A DNA stretch of 64,000 nucleotides from Rhodospirillaceae bacterium (GTDB taxonomy: Bacteria; Pseudomonadota; Alphaproteobacteria; Dongiales; Dongiaceae). Under the pieces are notes generated by a model. The model saw nothing but the letters and a program-made list of their open reading frames with translations, was not told where the DNA came from and ran no database searches. Shown here one piece after another: positions 36,097 through 45,888 of the stretch. Both the position numbers and the translations under genes were made by a program. The DNA lies in NCBI GenBank assembly GCA_016712715.1, contig JADJQM010000001.1:949001-1013000 (forward strand), in the 5' to 3' direction. Within the stretch, counting starts at the first letter, position 1. Each line of letters begins with the position of its first letter.

Positions 36097-36109
36097 GGGA
36101 GGGCAGGAA

Positions 36110-37291
36110 ATGGCCATTGAAGGCAGTAAAGACAGGGGCGGCAAGGATCGCATCAGGCTTGGCATGGTAGGTGGTGGCGAGGGCGCCTTTATCGGCGCCG
36201 TGCATCGTCTCGCCGCGCGCATGGACGATCAGTATGAGCTGGTTGCGGGCGCGCTCTCCTCCACCCCGGCGAAGTCCAAGCGGTCCGCCGCTGCCTTGGG
36301 CATTGCCAAGGATCGCGCCTATCCGGATTTCGAGACAATGGCGCTGAAGGAGGCCGGGCGCGAGGACGGAATCGAGGCCGTCGCCATTGTGACGCCAAAT
36401 CATCTTCATGCCCCGGCAGCGCGGGCCTTTCTCGATGCCGGCATCCATGTCATCTGCGACAAGCCGATGACAACGACGCTCAAGGATGCGCTCGACCTCA
36501 GGAAGCGCGCCAGGAAGGCGCGGCGCATTCTGGCTGTTACCTATAACTATACCGGCTATCCCATGGTGCGCCACGCTCAGCAGATGGTGGCGGAGGGCGA
36601 TCTCGGCACTTTGCGCGTCGTACAGGTCGAGTACCCGCAGGACTGGCTCACCGAAAAGCTGGAAGCCACGGGTCAGAAGCAGGCTCTTTGGCGATCCGAT
36701 CCGAAGCAATCCGGCGCCGGTGGGTCAATCGGCGATGTCGGCACCCATGCATATGACCTTGCGTGTTTCGTCACCGGTCTGCAGCTGGATTCCCTCGCCG
36801 CCGCCCTCACTTCCTTCGTACCGGGCAGGAAGCTGGACGACAATGCCCATATCCTTCTGCGCTTCCGCGGTGGTGCCCGCGGGATGCTGTGGACCAGCCA
36901 GGTCAGTCCCGGCAATGAAAACAATCTGAAGCTGCGCGTCTATGGCACCAAGGGCGGGTTGGAATGGCATCAGGAACATCCCAACCAATTGCGATGGTCG
37001 CCTTTCGGCAAACCAACGCAGGTGCTGTCGCGCGCAACCGGCTCTGCCAACGCGGCTGCGGCCCGCGTGACTCGCGTACCGCCGGGACATCCCGAGGGCT
37101 ATCTCGAGGGCTTTGCCAATATCTATGGTGAGGTGGCAGCAGCGATCCGCGCTGCCAGGATCCGGCGCCGGCCGGACGCCGCAGTGATTTTCCCAACGGC
37201 GATCGACGGCGCACGTGGCGTTGCCTTTATCGAAGCAGCGGTGAAATCATCGCTGCGCAATGCCGCCTGGGTGAAGATCGCCAAGGTCTAG
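36110..37291 (+). CDS. Gfo/Idh/MocA-family oxidoreductase
   Basis: This 393-residue NAD(P)-dependent sugar or polyol dehydrogenase has the Rossmann GMVGGGEGAFIGAVHRL, the nucleotide/active-site CDKPMTTTLKDAL, and the substrate-side GGSIGDVGTHAYDLACF with the conserved Asp/His. The ATG at 36110 follows GGGAGGGCAGG. It lies 13 bases after the isomerase gene. Its stop codon overlaps that of the convergent SDR gene. Confidence 0.85.
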   Translation: MAIEGSKDRGGKDRIRLGMVGGGEGAFIGAVHRLAARMDDQYELVAGALSSTPAKSKRSAAALGIAKDRAYPDFETMALKEAGREDGIEAVAIVTPNHLHAPAARAFLDAGIHVICDKPMTTTLKDALDLRKRARKARRILAVTYNYTGYPMVRHAQQMVAEGDLGTLRVVQVEYPQDWLTEKLEATGQKQALWRSDPKQSGAGGSIGDVGTHAYDLACFVTGLQLDSLAAALTSFVPGRKLDDNAHILLRFRGGARGMLWTSQVSPGNENNLKLRVYGTKGGLEWHQEHPNQLRWSPFGKPTQVLSRATGSANAAAARVTRVPPGHPEGYLEGFANIYGEVAAAIRAARIRRRPDAAVIFPTAIDGARGVAFIEAAVKSSLRNAAWVKIAKV

Positions 37292-38049
37292 GCCATCAAC
37301 TGGCCACCATTTACCTCGATAACCTGTCCGGTGACGTAGCCGGACAGGTTGTCGGAAGCCAGATAAAGAACCGTGCCGGCGCAATCCTCGGCCGTACCCA
37401 GTTTCTGTAGCGGAATGGTCTTGCGCGTCGCTTCCAGTTTGTCCGGCGTCGAATGCCGCACATGGAAGTCGGTGTGAATCGTCCCGGGCGATACGGCATT
37501 CACCCGAATGCCGTTCGGGGCCAGCTCCCGCGCCAACGAGCGCGTGAAGGTCGAAACGAAGCCCTTGGCACCGCTGTAGATGCTGGAGCCGGGACTGCCA
37601 CCGGTACGCGCCGACACGGAACTGACGTTGATGATGGCGGCCTTGCCACGGGCGGTGAGATGCGGCAACGCCGCGCGGCAGCAATGCACCATGGACCGGA
37701 CGTTGAGATCGAAGACCTCAGCGATGAAGGCATCGTCAATCTCGGCGAGAGGTCGCCGGCCGACCATGCCGCCGGCATTGTTGACAAGGATGTCGAGGCC
37801 GCCAAGCTTGCCCACGGTCCTCGCCAGCAGATCGTTGGCGGCGTTTGGGGCGGTGAGATCCGCGCCCAGGGCAACTGCATGCCCGCCCTGCCCGCCAATC
37901 TGCCGCACAAGTGTCTCAGCGGCGTCCTTGCCGGCATGGTAGTGGACCACGATCTTGGCGCCGGCGGCAGCGAATCCGCGCGATATGGCAGCACCAATCC
38001 CGGTTCCGCCGCCTGTCACCAATACGCATTTGCCGCGAAGATCCTGCAT
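37288..38049 (-). CDS. Short-chain dehydrogenase/reductase
   Basis: This 253-residue SDR has the cofactor loop TGGGTGIG, NNAGG, the catalytic Ser region INVSSVSARTG, the catalytic YSGAK, and SPGTIHTDF. It resembles 3-oxoacyl-ACP reductase/sugar dehydrogenase SDRs; the substrate is unknown. It starts 1 base after the cyclase stop on the same strand, so it may be co-transcribed with the CHASE2 cyclase rather than with the sugar genes that converge on it. Confidence 0.82.
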   Translation of the reverse strand: MQDLRGKCVLVTGGGTGIGAAISRGFAAAGAKIVVHYHAGKDAAETLVRQIGGQGGHAVALGADLTAPNAANDLLARTVGKLGGLDILVNNAGGMVGRRPLAEIDDAFIAEVFDLNVRSMVHCCRAALPHLTARGKAAIINVSSVSARTGGSPGSSIYSGAKGFVSTFTRSLARELAPNGIRVNAVSPGTIHTDFHVRHSTPDKLEATRKTIPLQKLGTAEDCAGTVLYLASDNLSGYVTGQVIEVNGGQLMA

Positions 38050-38050
38050 C

Positions 38051-40114
38051 CTATTTCGATCCTTGTTGAATGACGCCTTCCCAGTCGCTCATCGGCGTCC
38101 TGGCATAACTTTGTGCCCACCCGACATAGCGGGCGGCCAGCGTATCACCCCGCGCCGCCAGAGCGGAGAATGCCAGGGCGGCCTCCTCGAACGACCCCTT
38201 GCGCCAGAGCGCCAAGGCTGATGCAAAGCCGGGGAGGTCAAGCGCCTGGGCATCCAGCGGCTCCAGCGGCTGATAGAGCCGCACCGGCTGGTCACGTCCC
38301 ACGACGCGAATGAAATCCAGCTCGCGGAACGCAAACTCCTCGGCCGCGGCCTCCTGCACCTGTTCGCTGACGACGATCGGGATACCGTAATGCTTGCCAA
38401 CACCCTCGAGGCGTGACGCCACGTTCACGGCATCGCCCATCACCGTGTAATTGAACCGCTGCGATGACCCAATATTACCGACGATGGCCTCGCCGCGATG
38501 CAGGCCGATGCGGATGGCGATGCGGCCATCACCACCAATGAACAACGGCTCATCCTGCAGCGACTTGATCATGGCAAGACTGGCCCGCACGGCATCGGCG
38601 GATGAGTTCTCGCGCGCGAGCGGCGCGCCGAAAATGGCCAGGACGCCATCGCCGATGAACTTATCGACAAATCCGCCATGAGCCTGAACGATATCGGTCA
38701 TGCGCCCGAAATAGCGGTTGAGTTCGTCAACCAGCGGTCCCGGTGCCACACGTTCCGACAGCGTCGAATAGGAGGCGATATCCGAAAACAGGATGGTGAC
38801 ATCGCGCAATTCGCCACCCAGGGCCGGCAGCTTCTCTTCCCGCACCAACCGGTCGACCTCACTGCGCGGCAGATAGAGCGAGAACGCCTGGCGCAATTGC
38901 CGCCGCGCCCGGTCCATGCTGCCCATGCGCAAGGCGATGCCGGTGGGCGCTGCCAACGACATGGCAACCAGGCCCGTGACCAGTGGAATAACCCAATACT
39001 GAGCGAAAGCGATCGTCGCGGCCGTGCTCCACAGCAACACCAGCAGACTCCACAAAGGCAAAGCCCGTCGCGGCTTCAGCAGCACAAAAATCAGCGTCGA
39101 AGCAAGGCTGCAAAGGAAAAGCAGCAGGAGGCGTGCAATGGTGGGCACTTCGTGCAAACCGCGATTGTTGAGCAGATTGTCAACGGCTGCAGCGTGGATC
39201 AGGACACCGGGGATCGTATCACGCGACCTACCCGAGAATTTGGTCGCATCGGCAGAACCGCTGCAGCGAGGTCCACTGTCCTGGCCCTCGGGCAACGTCG
39301 CAAACCTGCCCGACGTCAGCTTGCGGTCTTCGACATCCAGAATGCCGCCAAGCAGGATCACCTTTCCGGCAAACTGCTGTTTGAAGAAGTCCGCATTGCC
39401 GGAATCAGCGCAGGCAAGGAGATCGGCGACGGAATAGAGAGGTGCTCTGGACGCCGCGGCAAAATTCAACAGCAAGGGCGCTGCGCTGGAAATGGCGTCA
39501 GGTGCCTGGCCACTGGCTCTCCGGTAAAGCTCCGCCGCCAGACCCAGTATCCGTGAACCATCGGGCAAGGCCAGAGACAGCGGCATCCGCCGACTGACGC
39601 CATCGCTGTCGGTGCTCAGATTGACAGGGCTCTGATTGACGAAACCGAAGGAGTCGCCGACCGCCGAGCGCTGTTGCTGTGTCGGGCGAATTGGCTCGAT
39701 CTGATGCTGCGTAAAGCCAAGGACGATTCGGTCGCTCCTGGCCCCTCGCTGCAACGCCTTGAACCAGGGCCGATCATAACCCGGCGCAATGCTGTCTGCG
39801 GTCGTGCCGATGATAATGTCGACCCCAATGACCTTTGGCTCCGCATCGAGGACGGAATCGAGGACCGCTCCCAACTGTGGTGTCCAGAGGGCCTGCGGCA
39901 AATCCCTGAATCGCGGATCCCGGTAGGTCTCCTCATCGATGGCGAGAATTGCGATCTGGTCGCTGACCGGCGGCGGGCCCCAGATGCGGACATGAACCAG
40001 ATGCAGCAGATCGATCGACCAACGATCAAGCGCGATACCCCAGGACCAGAATGAGGCCGCGCTGATGAGCGCAGCCGCGGCCATGGCCAAAATGACGTTC
40101 CGCCGCCCCCGCAA
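38051..40114 (-). CDS. CHASE2-domain class III adenylate/guanylate cyclase
   Basis: This 687-residue membrane cyclase has an N-terminal helix, a periplasmic CHASE2 sensor (about 30-320), three membrane helices (about 325-395), then a class III catalytic domain (about 425-610). Metal-binding Asp residues are in ILFSDIASYS and FIGDGVLAIF. The lysine in VDKFIGD and the Asn/Arg pair in VMGDAVNVASRLE complete the active site. A helical tail follows. It probably makes cAMP in response to an envelope signal. It follows the FecR-like gene by 35 bases. Confidence 0.88.
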   Translation of the reverse strand: MRGRRNVILAMAAAALISAASFWSWGIALDRWSIDLLHLVHVRIWGPPPVSDQIAILAIDEETYRDPRFRDLPQALWTPQLGAVLDSVLDAEPKVIGVDIIIGTTADSIAPGYDRPWFKALQRGARSDRIVLGFTQHQIEPIRPTQQQRSAVGDSFGFVNQSPVNLSTDSDGVSRRMPLSLALPDGSRILGLAAELYRRASGQAPDAISSAAPLLLNFAAASRAPLYSVADLLACADSGNADFFKQQFAGKVILLGGILDVEDRKLTSGRFATLPEGQDSGPRCSGSADATKFSGRSRDTIPGVLIHAAAVDNLLNNRGLHEVPTIARLLLLFLCSLASTLIFVLLKPRRALPLWSLLVLLWSTAATIAFAQYWVIPLVTGLVAMSLAAPTGIALRMGSMDRARRQLRQAFSLYLPRSEVDRLVREEKLPALGGELRDVTILFSDIASYSTLSERVAPGPLVDELNRYFGRMTDIVQAHGGFVDKFIGDGVLAIFGAPLARENSSADAVRASLAMIKSLQDEPLFIGGDGRIAIRIGLHRGEAIVGNIGSSQRFNYTVMGDAVNVASRLEGVGKHYGIPIVVSEQVQEAAAEEFAFRELDFIRVVGRDQPVRLYQPLEPLDAQALDLPGFASALALWRKGSFEEAALAFSALAARGDTLAARYVGWAQSYARTPMSDWEGVIQQGSK

Positions 40115-40149
40115 GCCGCCTCGCTATTCCGTTCGTTCGCGCGCGTGGG

Positions 40150-40824
40150 TCAATCTGCCGCTTCAGTCTCGGGATCGACAATCACAACCCGCTCAAGGAG
40201 CCCAGTCTTGGCCGCGGTCGCTTCGGCGTCAACCTCGACGATCACCGTCTGGGTGGTGCCCACGACCCGATAGCTCCTTCCCGGCTGCATTTCGAGCTTC
40301 ATGGCCTGGAAATCGACGCGACCATTCTCCGGCACAATCCGCCACACGTCGCCGCCATCAATGGGCTCGATCGTGACACCGGGGCTCTTCGAGGCGAGAA
40401 TGATCGGCTGGCGGGTATGGATGTGCTTGATCTTGCCGCGGAAGGCGATGGTGGCGCTTTGCTGCGACTCATCCTGGGCAAGAGCCAGCTTGTTGACCGC
40501 GCACTCCGTCTTCTCACTGCTGACCTTGCCACCGGAAACCTGGGATTCACTGGCGCCAATGATCACGACGCCCCCTGTGATGGTCTGGCGAAGACAAGAT
40601 TTGAGGTAGCCGAGGACGATCGTCTCGCCGGCGCCAAGCTGAACCGTCTCGCCCTCACTTACCAAGTCGAAAGCCTGAAACTTGCCCTCGACTCGTGGTG
40701 AGTCTTCGACGATCGCGACCGGCCGCGGCGCCGCCGCTGCTGCCGTGGCAGCTAGAAACAGGATGCTGGCTGCCGACGCGAAACCACCAGTCAAGTGTAT
40801 GATTTTACTAAAGTTGTTTACCAT
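40150..40824 (-). CDS. FecR-like exported protein upstream of the cyclase
   Basis: This 224-residue exported protein has a signal peptide (about 10-32, ending AAAAA). The region after it (IVEDSPRVEGKFQAFDLVSEGETVQLGAGETIVLG) fits a FecR-type beta fold. It has two cysteine-containing strands (SCLRQ and TECAVN) that could form a disulfide. It precedes the CHASE2 cyclase in the same operon, so it may present a signal to the CHASE2 domain. That is inference. Confidence 0.68.
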   Translation of the reverse strand: MVNNFSKIIHLTGGFASAASILFLAATAAAAAPRPVAIVEDSPRVEGKFQAFDLVSEGETVQLGAGETIVLGYLKSCLRQTITGGVVIIGASESQVSGGKVSSEKTECAVNKLALAQDESQQSATIAFRGKIKHIHTRQPIILASKSPGVTIEPIDGGDVWRIVPENGRVDFQAMKLEMQPGRSYRVVGTTQTVIVEVDAEATAAKTGLLERVVIVDPETEAAD

Positions 40825-41060
40825 TTTAGCATCTTCTTAGCTTCCCGGATCGGGCTTCTCAGGGCATCATAAGCACGCGGGCAAGTTAGGCGCTATGGAA
40901 AGGCTCCCGGTTTGTGACTGACGTCACAAGGTCGAGTTGACGCTCTTGGCGAGGGCCGCTAGAAGCGCTATTCGACCAGTTGTACAAAATGGCACTATCC
41001 GGACAAAGGGGGCCTAACTCCCTCCGGGGGAACACTAATTTTTCTGTGTGAGGGACGATT

Positions 41061-42038
41061 ATGGCGTTTTTTGCAAAATCACTTCGGATGACCCCGCGCT
41101 CTACTCTGCGGCTGATCCTGGCGGCCACCATCCTCAGCGGGGCCACGGGCAAGCTTGCCCTGGCCGACGATGAAATCGAAAAGAAGATCCGTGACGAAGT
41201 CAGCCGTCGTGTCACCGACGCGATTTCAAAGCGCATCGGTGATGACGTGACCTCCGATATGGAAGGCATGCCCGACACCGGTTACTCGAACAGCGTCTGG
41301 CTGACTCCCAGCTACGCCAACATCACCAGCGACAATGACAGCTTGATCGAGGAAGCCGGCAGCGAGTTCGACACCGATTTGTGGACTGTTCCATTCGGCA
41401 TCGATCACCGCTTTGGCGATTCGTTCTTCCTCGGCATCTCTGGCGCCTATGCCAATTCGGCGACCGATATCGACATCATCGATGGTGGACCGGATGCGGA
41501 CTTCTACAGCGACACCTTCACGGTCTCGCCCTATGTCGCCTATCGCTTTGCCGACTATTTCTTCGCCACCGGTCTCTTCTCCTATGCCTATAGCGACGGC
41601 AAGAGCACGGCGGACGATACCGAGGACGTCGATTCCGACAGCCAGACCTTCTCCGGTGAACTGGCCCTCAACGCAGCGGCCCCGGTCGGTGACTTCATTT
41701 TGAAGGGCAAGGCGGGTTGGCGCTATTCCTACACCGAGCTCCTCGACTTTGAAGCCGAAGGCGACGATGACAGCGATGCGCATACCGCCGTCGCGTCGGC
41801 CGAAGTCGGCTACAATCTCGATCCCTTCGTCCCCTATCTGGGCGTGCAATATGAGCATGTCTGGCCGGAGAACGTGCCGGAAGTGGACGAAGGCGACACC
41901 GACTTCCTCTACCTGTCGGGCGGTGTCCGCGGCCGCGTAAATGACTGGCTCTCGCTCGGCGCCGGGGTACGCGCCGAAGTGGTCAACCAGGAAACCAATC
42001 AGATCGGCGGCCAGGTGGAGTTCAAGGCCCGCTTCTGA
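41061..42038 (+). CDS. Outer-membrane beta-barrel protein, autotransporter-domain-like
   Basis: This 325-residue exported protein has a signal peptide (about 12-35, cut after ALA), then a short charged helix (DDEIEKKIRDEVSRRV). A beta-barrel of about 250 residues with alternating aromatic strands follows, ending in FKARF, the terminal Phe of outer-membrane proteins. Acidic Asp/Ser-rich turns suggest cation binding. It resembles autotransporter beta-domains but has no passenger domain. GAGGGACG precedes the ATG. Confidence 0.72.
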   Translation: MAFFAKSLRMTPRSTLRLILAATILSGATGKLALADDEIEKKIRDEVSRRVTDAISKRIGDDVTSDMEGMPDTGYSNSVWLTPSYANITSDNDSLIEEAGSEFDTDLWTVPFGIDHRFGDSFFLGISGAYANSATDIDIIDGGPDADFYSDTFTVSPYVAYRFADYFFATGLFSYAYSDGKSTADDTEDVDSDSQTFSGELALNAAAPVGDFILKGKAGWRYSYTELLDFEAEGDDDSDAHTAVASAEVGYNLDPFVPYLGVQYEHVWPENVPEVDEGDTDFLYLSGGVRGRVNDWLSLGAGVRAEVVNQETNQIGGQVEFKARF

Positions 42039-42140
42039 TCTTCAGGTTCCAGGGATGATATATTGGGGGGCGTTGCTCGTTTTGGCGGGCGCGCCCCTCT
42101 TTTCTTGGGGGATGGTTATCAAGCGGAGGATTTGGCAGCC

Positions 42141-44486
42141 ATGATCGCCTTTTCAACTGGTCTGCGCGGCATAGCGAGGTTGCTTCCAGTCGGTCTTCTG
42201 CTCGCGGGCAGCCTGCCCGGTCAATCCGCCCGCGCCCAGGACGCCGTGTTCGATGCCATCAGCGGCAATCTCTTTGAGAATGTGCTCTATGCGCAGGCGC
42301 AGCTGAAAATCAGCACACCACTTCTCAAGCTGACCGATGTGGCCGTGGGCACCGGTGGCAACAGCTTCGCACTCCTTGGCAGCGACGGTGCCTTTCGCCT
42401 CTGGAATCTCCAGGCTGGCAGCCAGCAGGCGGTGATCAAAACCGTCAAGGGTGCTGTCTTCGCCCCTTCGGCGAGCGGGATGACATTCCTGGTGGGCGCG
42501 GACGATGGCAGTGTGAAGCTGATCGACCCACAGAGCGGCAAGCCGTTCGGTACCTTGCCGGGACAATCCGCGGTAACGGCGTTGGCAACGAGCCCGGATG
42601 ATTCCTTGGCCTTTGTGGCAACGGCGAAAGGAGACATCTCCGCCTGGCAACTTGATGGCAACAAGCTCGCCTGGCAGGTAACCAGCACAGCCAGGGCTAT
42701 CTTGAAGCTCGCCGTTTCCGCTGACGGCAAGTTCATCGCCATGGCCGATGAAGGCGGGGAAATCCTTGTCCTCGACAGCGCAACTGGCAAGCCAACCGCT
42801 CTCAAAGGCGCGCTTGGGCAATCGCCGGAATCGCTGCATCTCACGCAGAATGGCCAGAAGGCAACGGCGATCGGCGACCATGGCGCGCTCCTGGTCGTCG
42901 GTGCGACATCACCTGCGGCCGATATCGGCAATCTTAAGCATGCCGATATCGGCATGACCGGCGGCAGTGCCGTGGTCCTCCGCGCCGACAAGTCACTTGA
43001 TCTGGTTGAGCTGAAGTCAGGAAAAATCACACACAAGATAGCCGACCTGAAAACGGCACCGATCGGCCTCATCTATGACGAGGCGGCCGCCAAGGTCATC
43101 GTGATCGACGCCGGTGGTGCGTTACAGGTGTTCGACACCGTCACCAAGGAAATGGTGCTTTCAATCTTCATCTCGGCGCAAGGCTGGGCACTGGTCGATC
43201 GTCAAGGGCGCTTCGACGGCTCCAGCAGTGGCCTGCGCGGTATCGCCTGGGCGGTCAAAAAATCCAACTTCCCGATCACCTCCCTCACGCAGGCCTTCGC
43301 GGATCCCGGCATGTTATCTGCGGTTCTCGACCATGATCAGCGCGACCTGCGAACGATACCTGGCAATCCGGTGGAGAAGTTTCCAATGCCGCCGAAGGTT
43401 GAGGTCGAAGCGATTTCGACCGAACTTGCCGGTGACAAGGCCTACCAGTTGATGGTGATCGCCACCGATCAGGGCGGCGGCATCAAGGACGTCCGCCTTT
43501 ATCACAACGGCAAGATTGTCGATGTCGGCGCCATCCTGGAACAGAAGGATGCCGAGATCGATGGCAAACATGTGCGCGTTGTCGGCTACAATGTCTGGCC
43601 GGTGCCCGGCCCGAACATCTTCCAGGCAGTTGCCACCGGTTCCTATGACAATCCGGGTGAACAGGCCGAAATGAGGCAGATCTTCACCGGCGATCCTCGC
43701 CAGGGCCGCCTCAATCTCATCACTATCGGCGTTTCAACCTATTCACGGCTGCCCAAGGAATATCAGCTGAAGGTCGCTGCCAACGATGCAGGCCGCGTGA
43801 AAACGGCAATCACGGCCTACTCTCAAGGGCTCTTCACTGATATCGCCAGTACCGATCTGACCGACGCCCGGGCGACGCGCGCGCAGGTGCTGGCATCCCT
43901 CGAAAGCCTAAAAGCGGCGAAATCCGAGGATTCGGTCATTCTCTTTCTATCCGGCCACGGCATCACCGATGAGAGCGACTGGTACTTCCTGCCCAGTGAT
44001 GCGACGGCAGATGATCCGGACAGCTGGATTTCCGCTACCGAAATCCGCGCCGCCCTGGAGAAATCGGGGGCACAACGGATCTTCGTCATCATCGATGCCT
44101 GCTATTCGGGTGGCACGGTCGAAAACTTCTACGCCGTCACTTCTTTCCAGAAGCGCTTCCTTACCAACGGCCTGCGCAGTTCCGGCATTCAGGTCCTGAC
44201 GGCCACGAGGCGCGACCAATTGGCCCCCGAGAGTGCCGAACTCGGCGCCGGCTTCCTTACTTATCTCGTCGACCAGGCCCTGAAGGGCAAAGGCGATGTC
44301 GATCCGCGCGATGGCTGGATATCGTCCCAGGAGGTGGCAAAGTTCACCTATCAGGCGCTGCCTGAGCTCTTTTTGGCACAGCGCGAGAAAAACCCCAAAG
44401 CGTTCCGCGCCGCCTATGGCGCCGATGTGCAGGAACCGGATATCTTTTCAGTTGGCGCCGATCTACTGATCGCCAAGGCGAAGTAG
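42141..44486 (+). CDS. Exported beta-propeller/caspase-family protein
   Basis: This 781-residue exported protein has a signal peptide (about 1-33), a WD40/PQQ-like propeller (about 40-340), a linker with an Ig-like segment (about 420-520), and a caspase (peptidase C14) domain (about 530-760). The catalytic His is in LFLSGHGITD and the Cys in IIDACYSGG. Bacterial members cut other proteins or act in regulation; the target is unknown. The start at 42141 follows CGGAGG. It lies 102 bases after the barrel gene. Confidence 0.85.
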   Translation: MIAFSTGLRGIARLLPVGLLLAGSLPGQSARAQDAVFDAISGNLFENVLYAQAQLKISTPLLKLTDVAVGTGGNSFALLGSDGAFRLWNLQAGSQQAVIKTVKGAVFAPSASGMTFLVGADDGSVKLIDPQSGKPFGTLPGQSAVTALATSPDDSLAFVATAKGDISAWQLDGNKLAWQVTSTARAILKLAVSADGKFIAMADEGGEILVLDSATGKPTALKGALGQSPESLHLTQNGQKATAIGDHGALLVVGATSPAADIGNLKHADIGMTGGSAVVLRADKSLDLVELKSGKITHKIADLKTAPIGLIYDEAAAKVIVIDAGGALQVFDTVTKEMVLSIFISAQGWALVDRQGRFDGSSSGLRGIAWAVKKSNFPITSLTQAFADPGMLSAVLDHDQRDLRTIPGNPVEKFPMPPKVEVEAISTELAGDKAYQLMVIATDQGGGIKDVRLYHNGKIVDVGAILEQKDAEIDGKHVRVVGYNVWPVPGPNIFQAVATGSYDNPGEQAEMRQIFTGDPRQGRLNLITIGVSTYSRLPKEYQLKVAANDAGRVKTAITAYSQGLFTDIASTDLTDARATRAQVLASLESLKAAKSEDSVILFLSGHGITDESDWYFLPSDATADDPDSWISATEIRAALEKSGAQRIFVIIDACYSGGTVENFYAVTSFQKRFLTNGLRSSGIQVLTATRRDQLAPESAELGAGFLTYLVDQALKGKGDVDPRDGWISSQEVAKFTYQALPELFLAQREKNPKAFRAAYGADVQEPDIFSVGADLLIAKAK

Positions 44487-44519
44487 TGAGCTTAGCCGAT
44501 TGAAATCGAGGGCAGAGAG

Positions 44520-45533
44520 ATGACCGCGACCAAGCCAATCTTCATCAAATTCCTCAACGGCGAGGATGTGGCAAGGCTTGCCCTCACGGACGACGAGATT
44601 CTGGCGGCTGTCGAAGATAGCTTGCACGCCCAAGGCAACAAAGAGACCGTGATCGAACCGCGCGTGCATTTGGTCCCGGAAGATTCCGCCAAGGGCCATT
44701 TCAACGTCCTGCGCGGTGTCGTCAAACCTCTGGGCCTCGCCGGTGTAAAGGTGGTGGGCGATTTCGTCGGCAACTTCGAACGAGGCCTTCCCTCGGAAAT
44801 GGCGGTCCTCAACCTGTTTGATCCAGAGACGGGAATGCCGAAGGCAATTCTTGATGCCACAGCCATCACCGACATGCGGACCGGTGCCATCACAGCCCTG
44901 GGCGCCAAGCACCTTGCACCCAGGACAGCCAGAATTCTGGGTCATATCGGTGCCCGTGGCACGGCCTATTGGAACGTGCGATTGCTGGATCGGCTGTTCG
45001 ATTTTGACGAAATCCGCGTACATTCCCGACGCCCCGAGAGCCGCGAGGCGTTTGCAGCGAGACTGGCCGAGGATCTCGGCAAGAAGATCACCGTCACGAC
45101 GGATTGGGAATCCTGTATCCGCGATGCCGATATCGTCGTGGAAGCATCTCGCTTGCCAAGGCCCCAGCCGATGTTGAAAACCGAATGGATCAAACGCGGC
45201 GCCCTGGTGGTTCCTTACGGCACGATGAGCGCCGTCGAACTCTCCCTCACCGATATCATGGACAAGATCGTTGTTGACGATTGGGGCCAGTGTCGCAAAG
45301 GGTTGCCGTTCGGCGCCCTCCGCCAGCATGTCGACAGCGATCGCCTGACCGAGGCTAACCTGCATGCCGAACTCGGACAGATTGTCGCCGGCCTGAAGCC
45401 GGGTCGCCAAAGCGCTGGAGAAACCAACCTCTTCTGGCATCGCGGTCTCAGCCTCAGCGATATTGCCCTCGGTCATGCCTTGCTGACCAAGGCTGCAAGA
45501 CTGGGCATTGGCCAGGAACTTCGGTTCATCTGA
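44520..45533 (+). CDS. Ornithine cyclodeaminase/mu-crystallin family protein
   Basis: This 337-residue NAD-binding enzyme of the ornithine cyclodeaminase family has DATAITDMRTGAITALGAKHL and the Rossmann-side ARILGHIGARGTAYWNV. Members convert ornithine to proline, or act as amino or imino acid dehydrogenases; the exact activity is not fixed by sequence. It lies 33 bases after the caspase gene with CGAGGGCAGAG ahead of its ATG. Confidence 0.85.
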   Translation: MTATKPIFIKFLNGEDVARLALTDDEILAAVEDSLHAQGNKETVIEPRVHLVPEDSAKGHFNVLRGVVKPLGLAGVKVVGDFVGNFERGLPSEMAVLNLFDPETGMPKAILDATAITDMRTGAITALGAKHLAPRTARILGHIGARGTAYWNVRLLDRLFDFDEIRVHSRRPESREAFAARLAEDLGKKITVTTDWESCIRDADIVVEASRLPRPQPMLKTEWIKRGALVVPYGTMSAVELSLTDIMDKIVVDDWGQCRKGLPFGALRQHVDSDRLTEANLHAELGQIVAGLKPGRQSAGETNLFWHRGLSLSDIALGHALLTKAARLGIGQELRFI

Positions 45534-45888
45534 TTCGAGGCGTACCGGATCATCGCTGCAACAAACGAGATTTCCTGTTTGCCGCACAAGGAAGGCTCGA
45601 TTGTCCACGCGGCGGCGATACGTTCAAATGAACGCGGCTCGACAACCAACTCCGTCATGATCGCCCAGCTGCGGGCATGACTGGTTCGTCGGTCACTTAC
45701 CGGATGCCATTGTCCTCCGCGGTGGCACCCGCCTCCCAGAACCAGGCCTCACTCAGCTGGGCAGTCCTGCAAGACTGCCCGGCTCCCTTTGCGATCCAAT
45801 AGCCGTGTCGACAACTTCACCCTTGCGCGTAATACTCCCGAAAGGACGGCGCGACTCGATCAGTATTCAATCATGAGGCAAACCGGCC
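45534..45888. other. Intergenic region with a 12-bp hairpin
   Basis: No gene is seen in these 355 bases. A hairpin at 45755-45784 (12-bp stem built on GGGCAGTC / GACTGCCC, 6-base loop) is followed on the plus strand by CCCTTT, so it is a weak terminator or RNA structure. I looked for a known riboswitch pattern and did not recognise one. Confidence 0.45.

Noticed and set aside
45690..45790. Possible riboswitch ahead of the membrane protein gene
   Set aside because: Only one strong hairpin is present and no known riboswitch core pattern was recognised. Kept as a plain hairpin.
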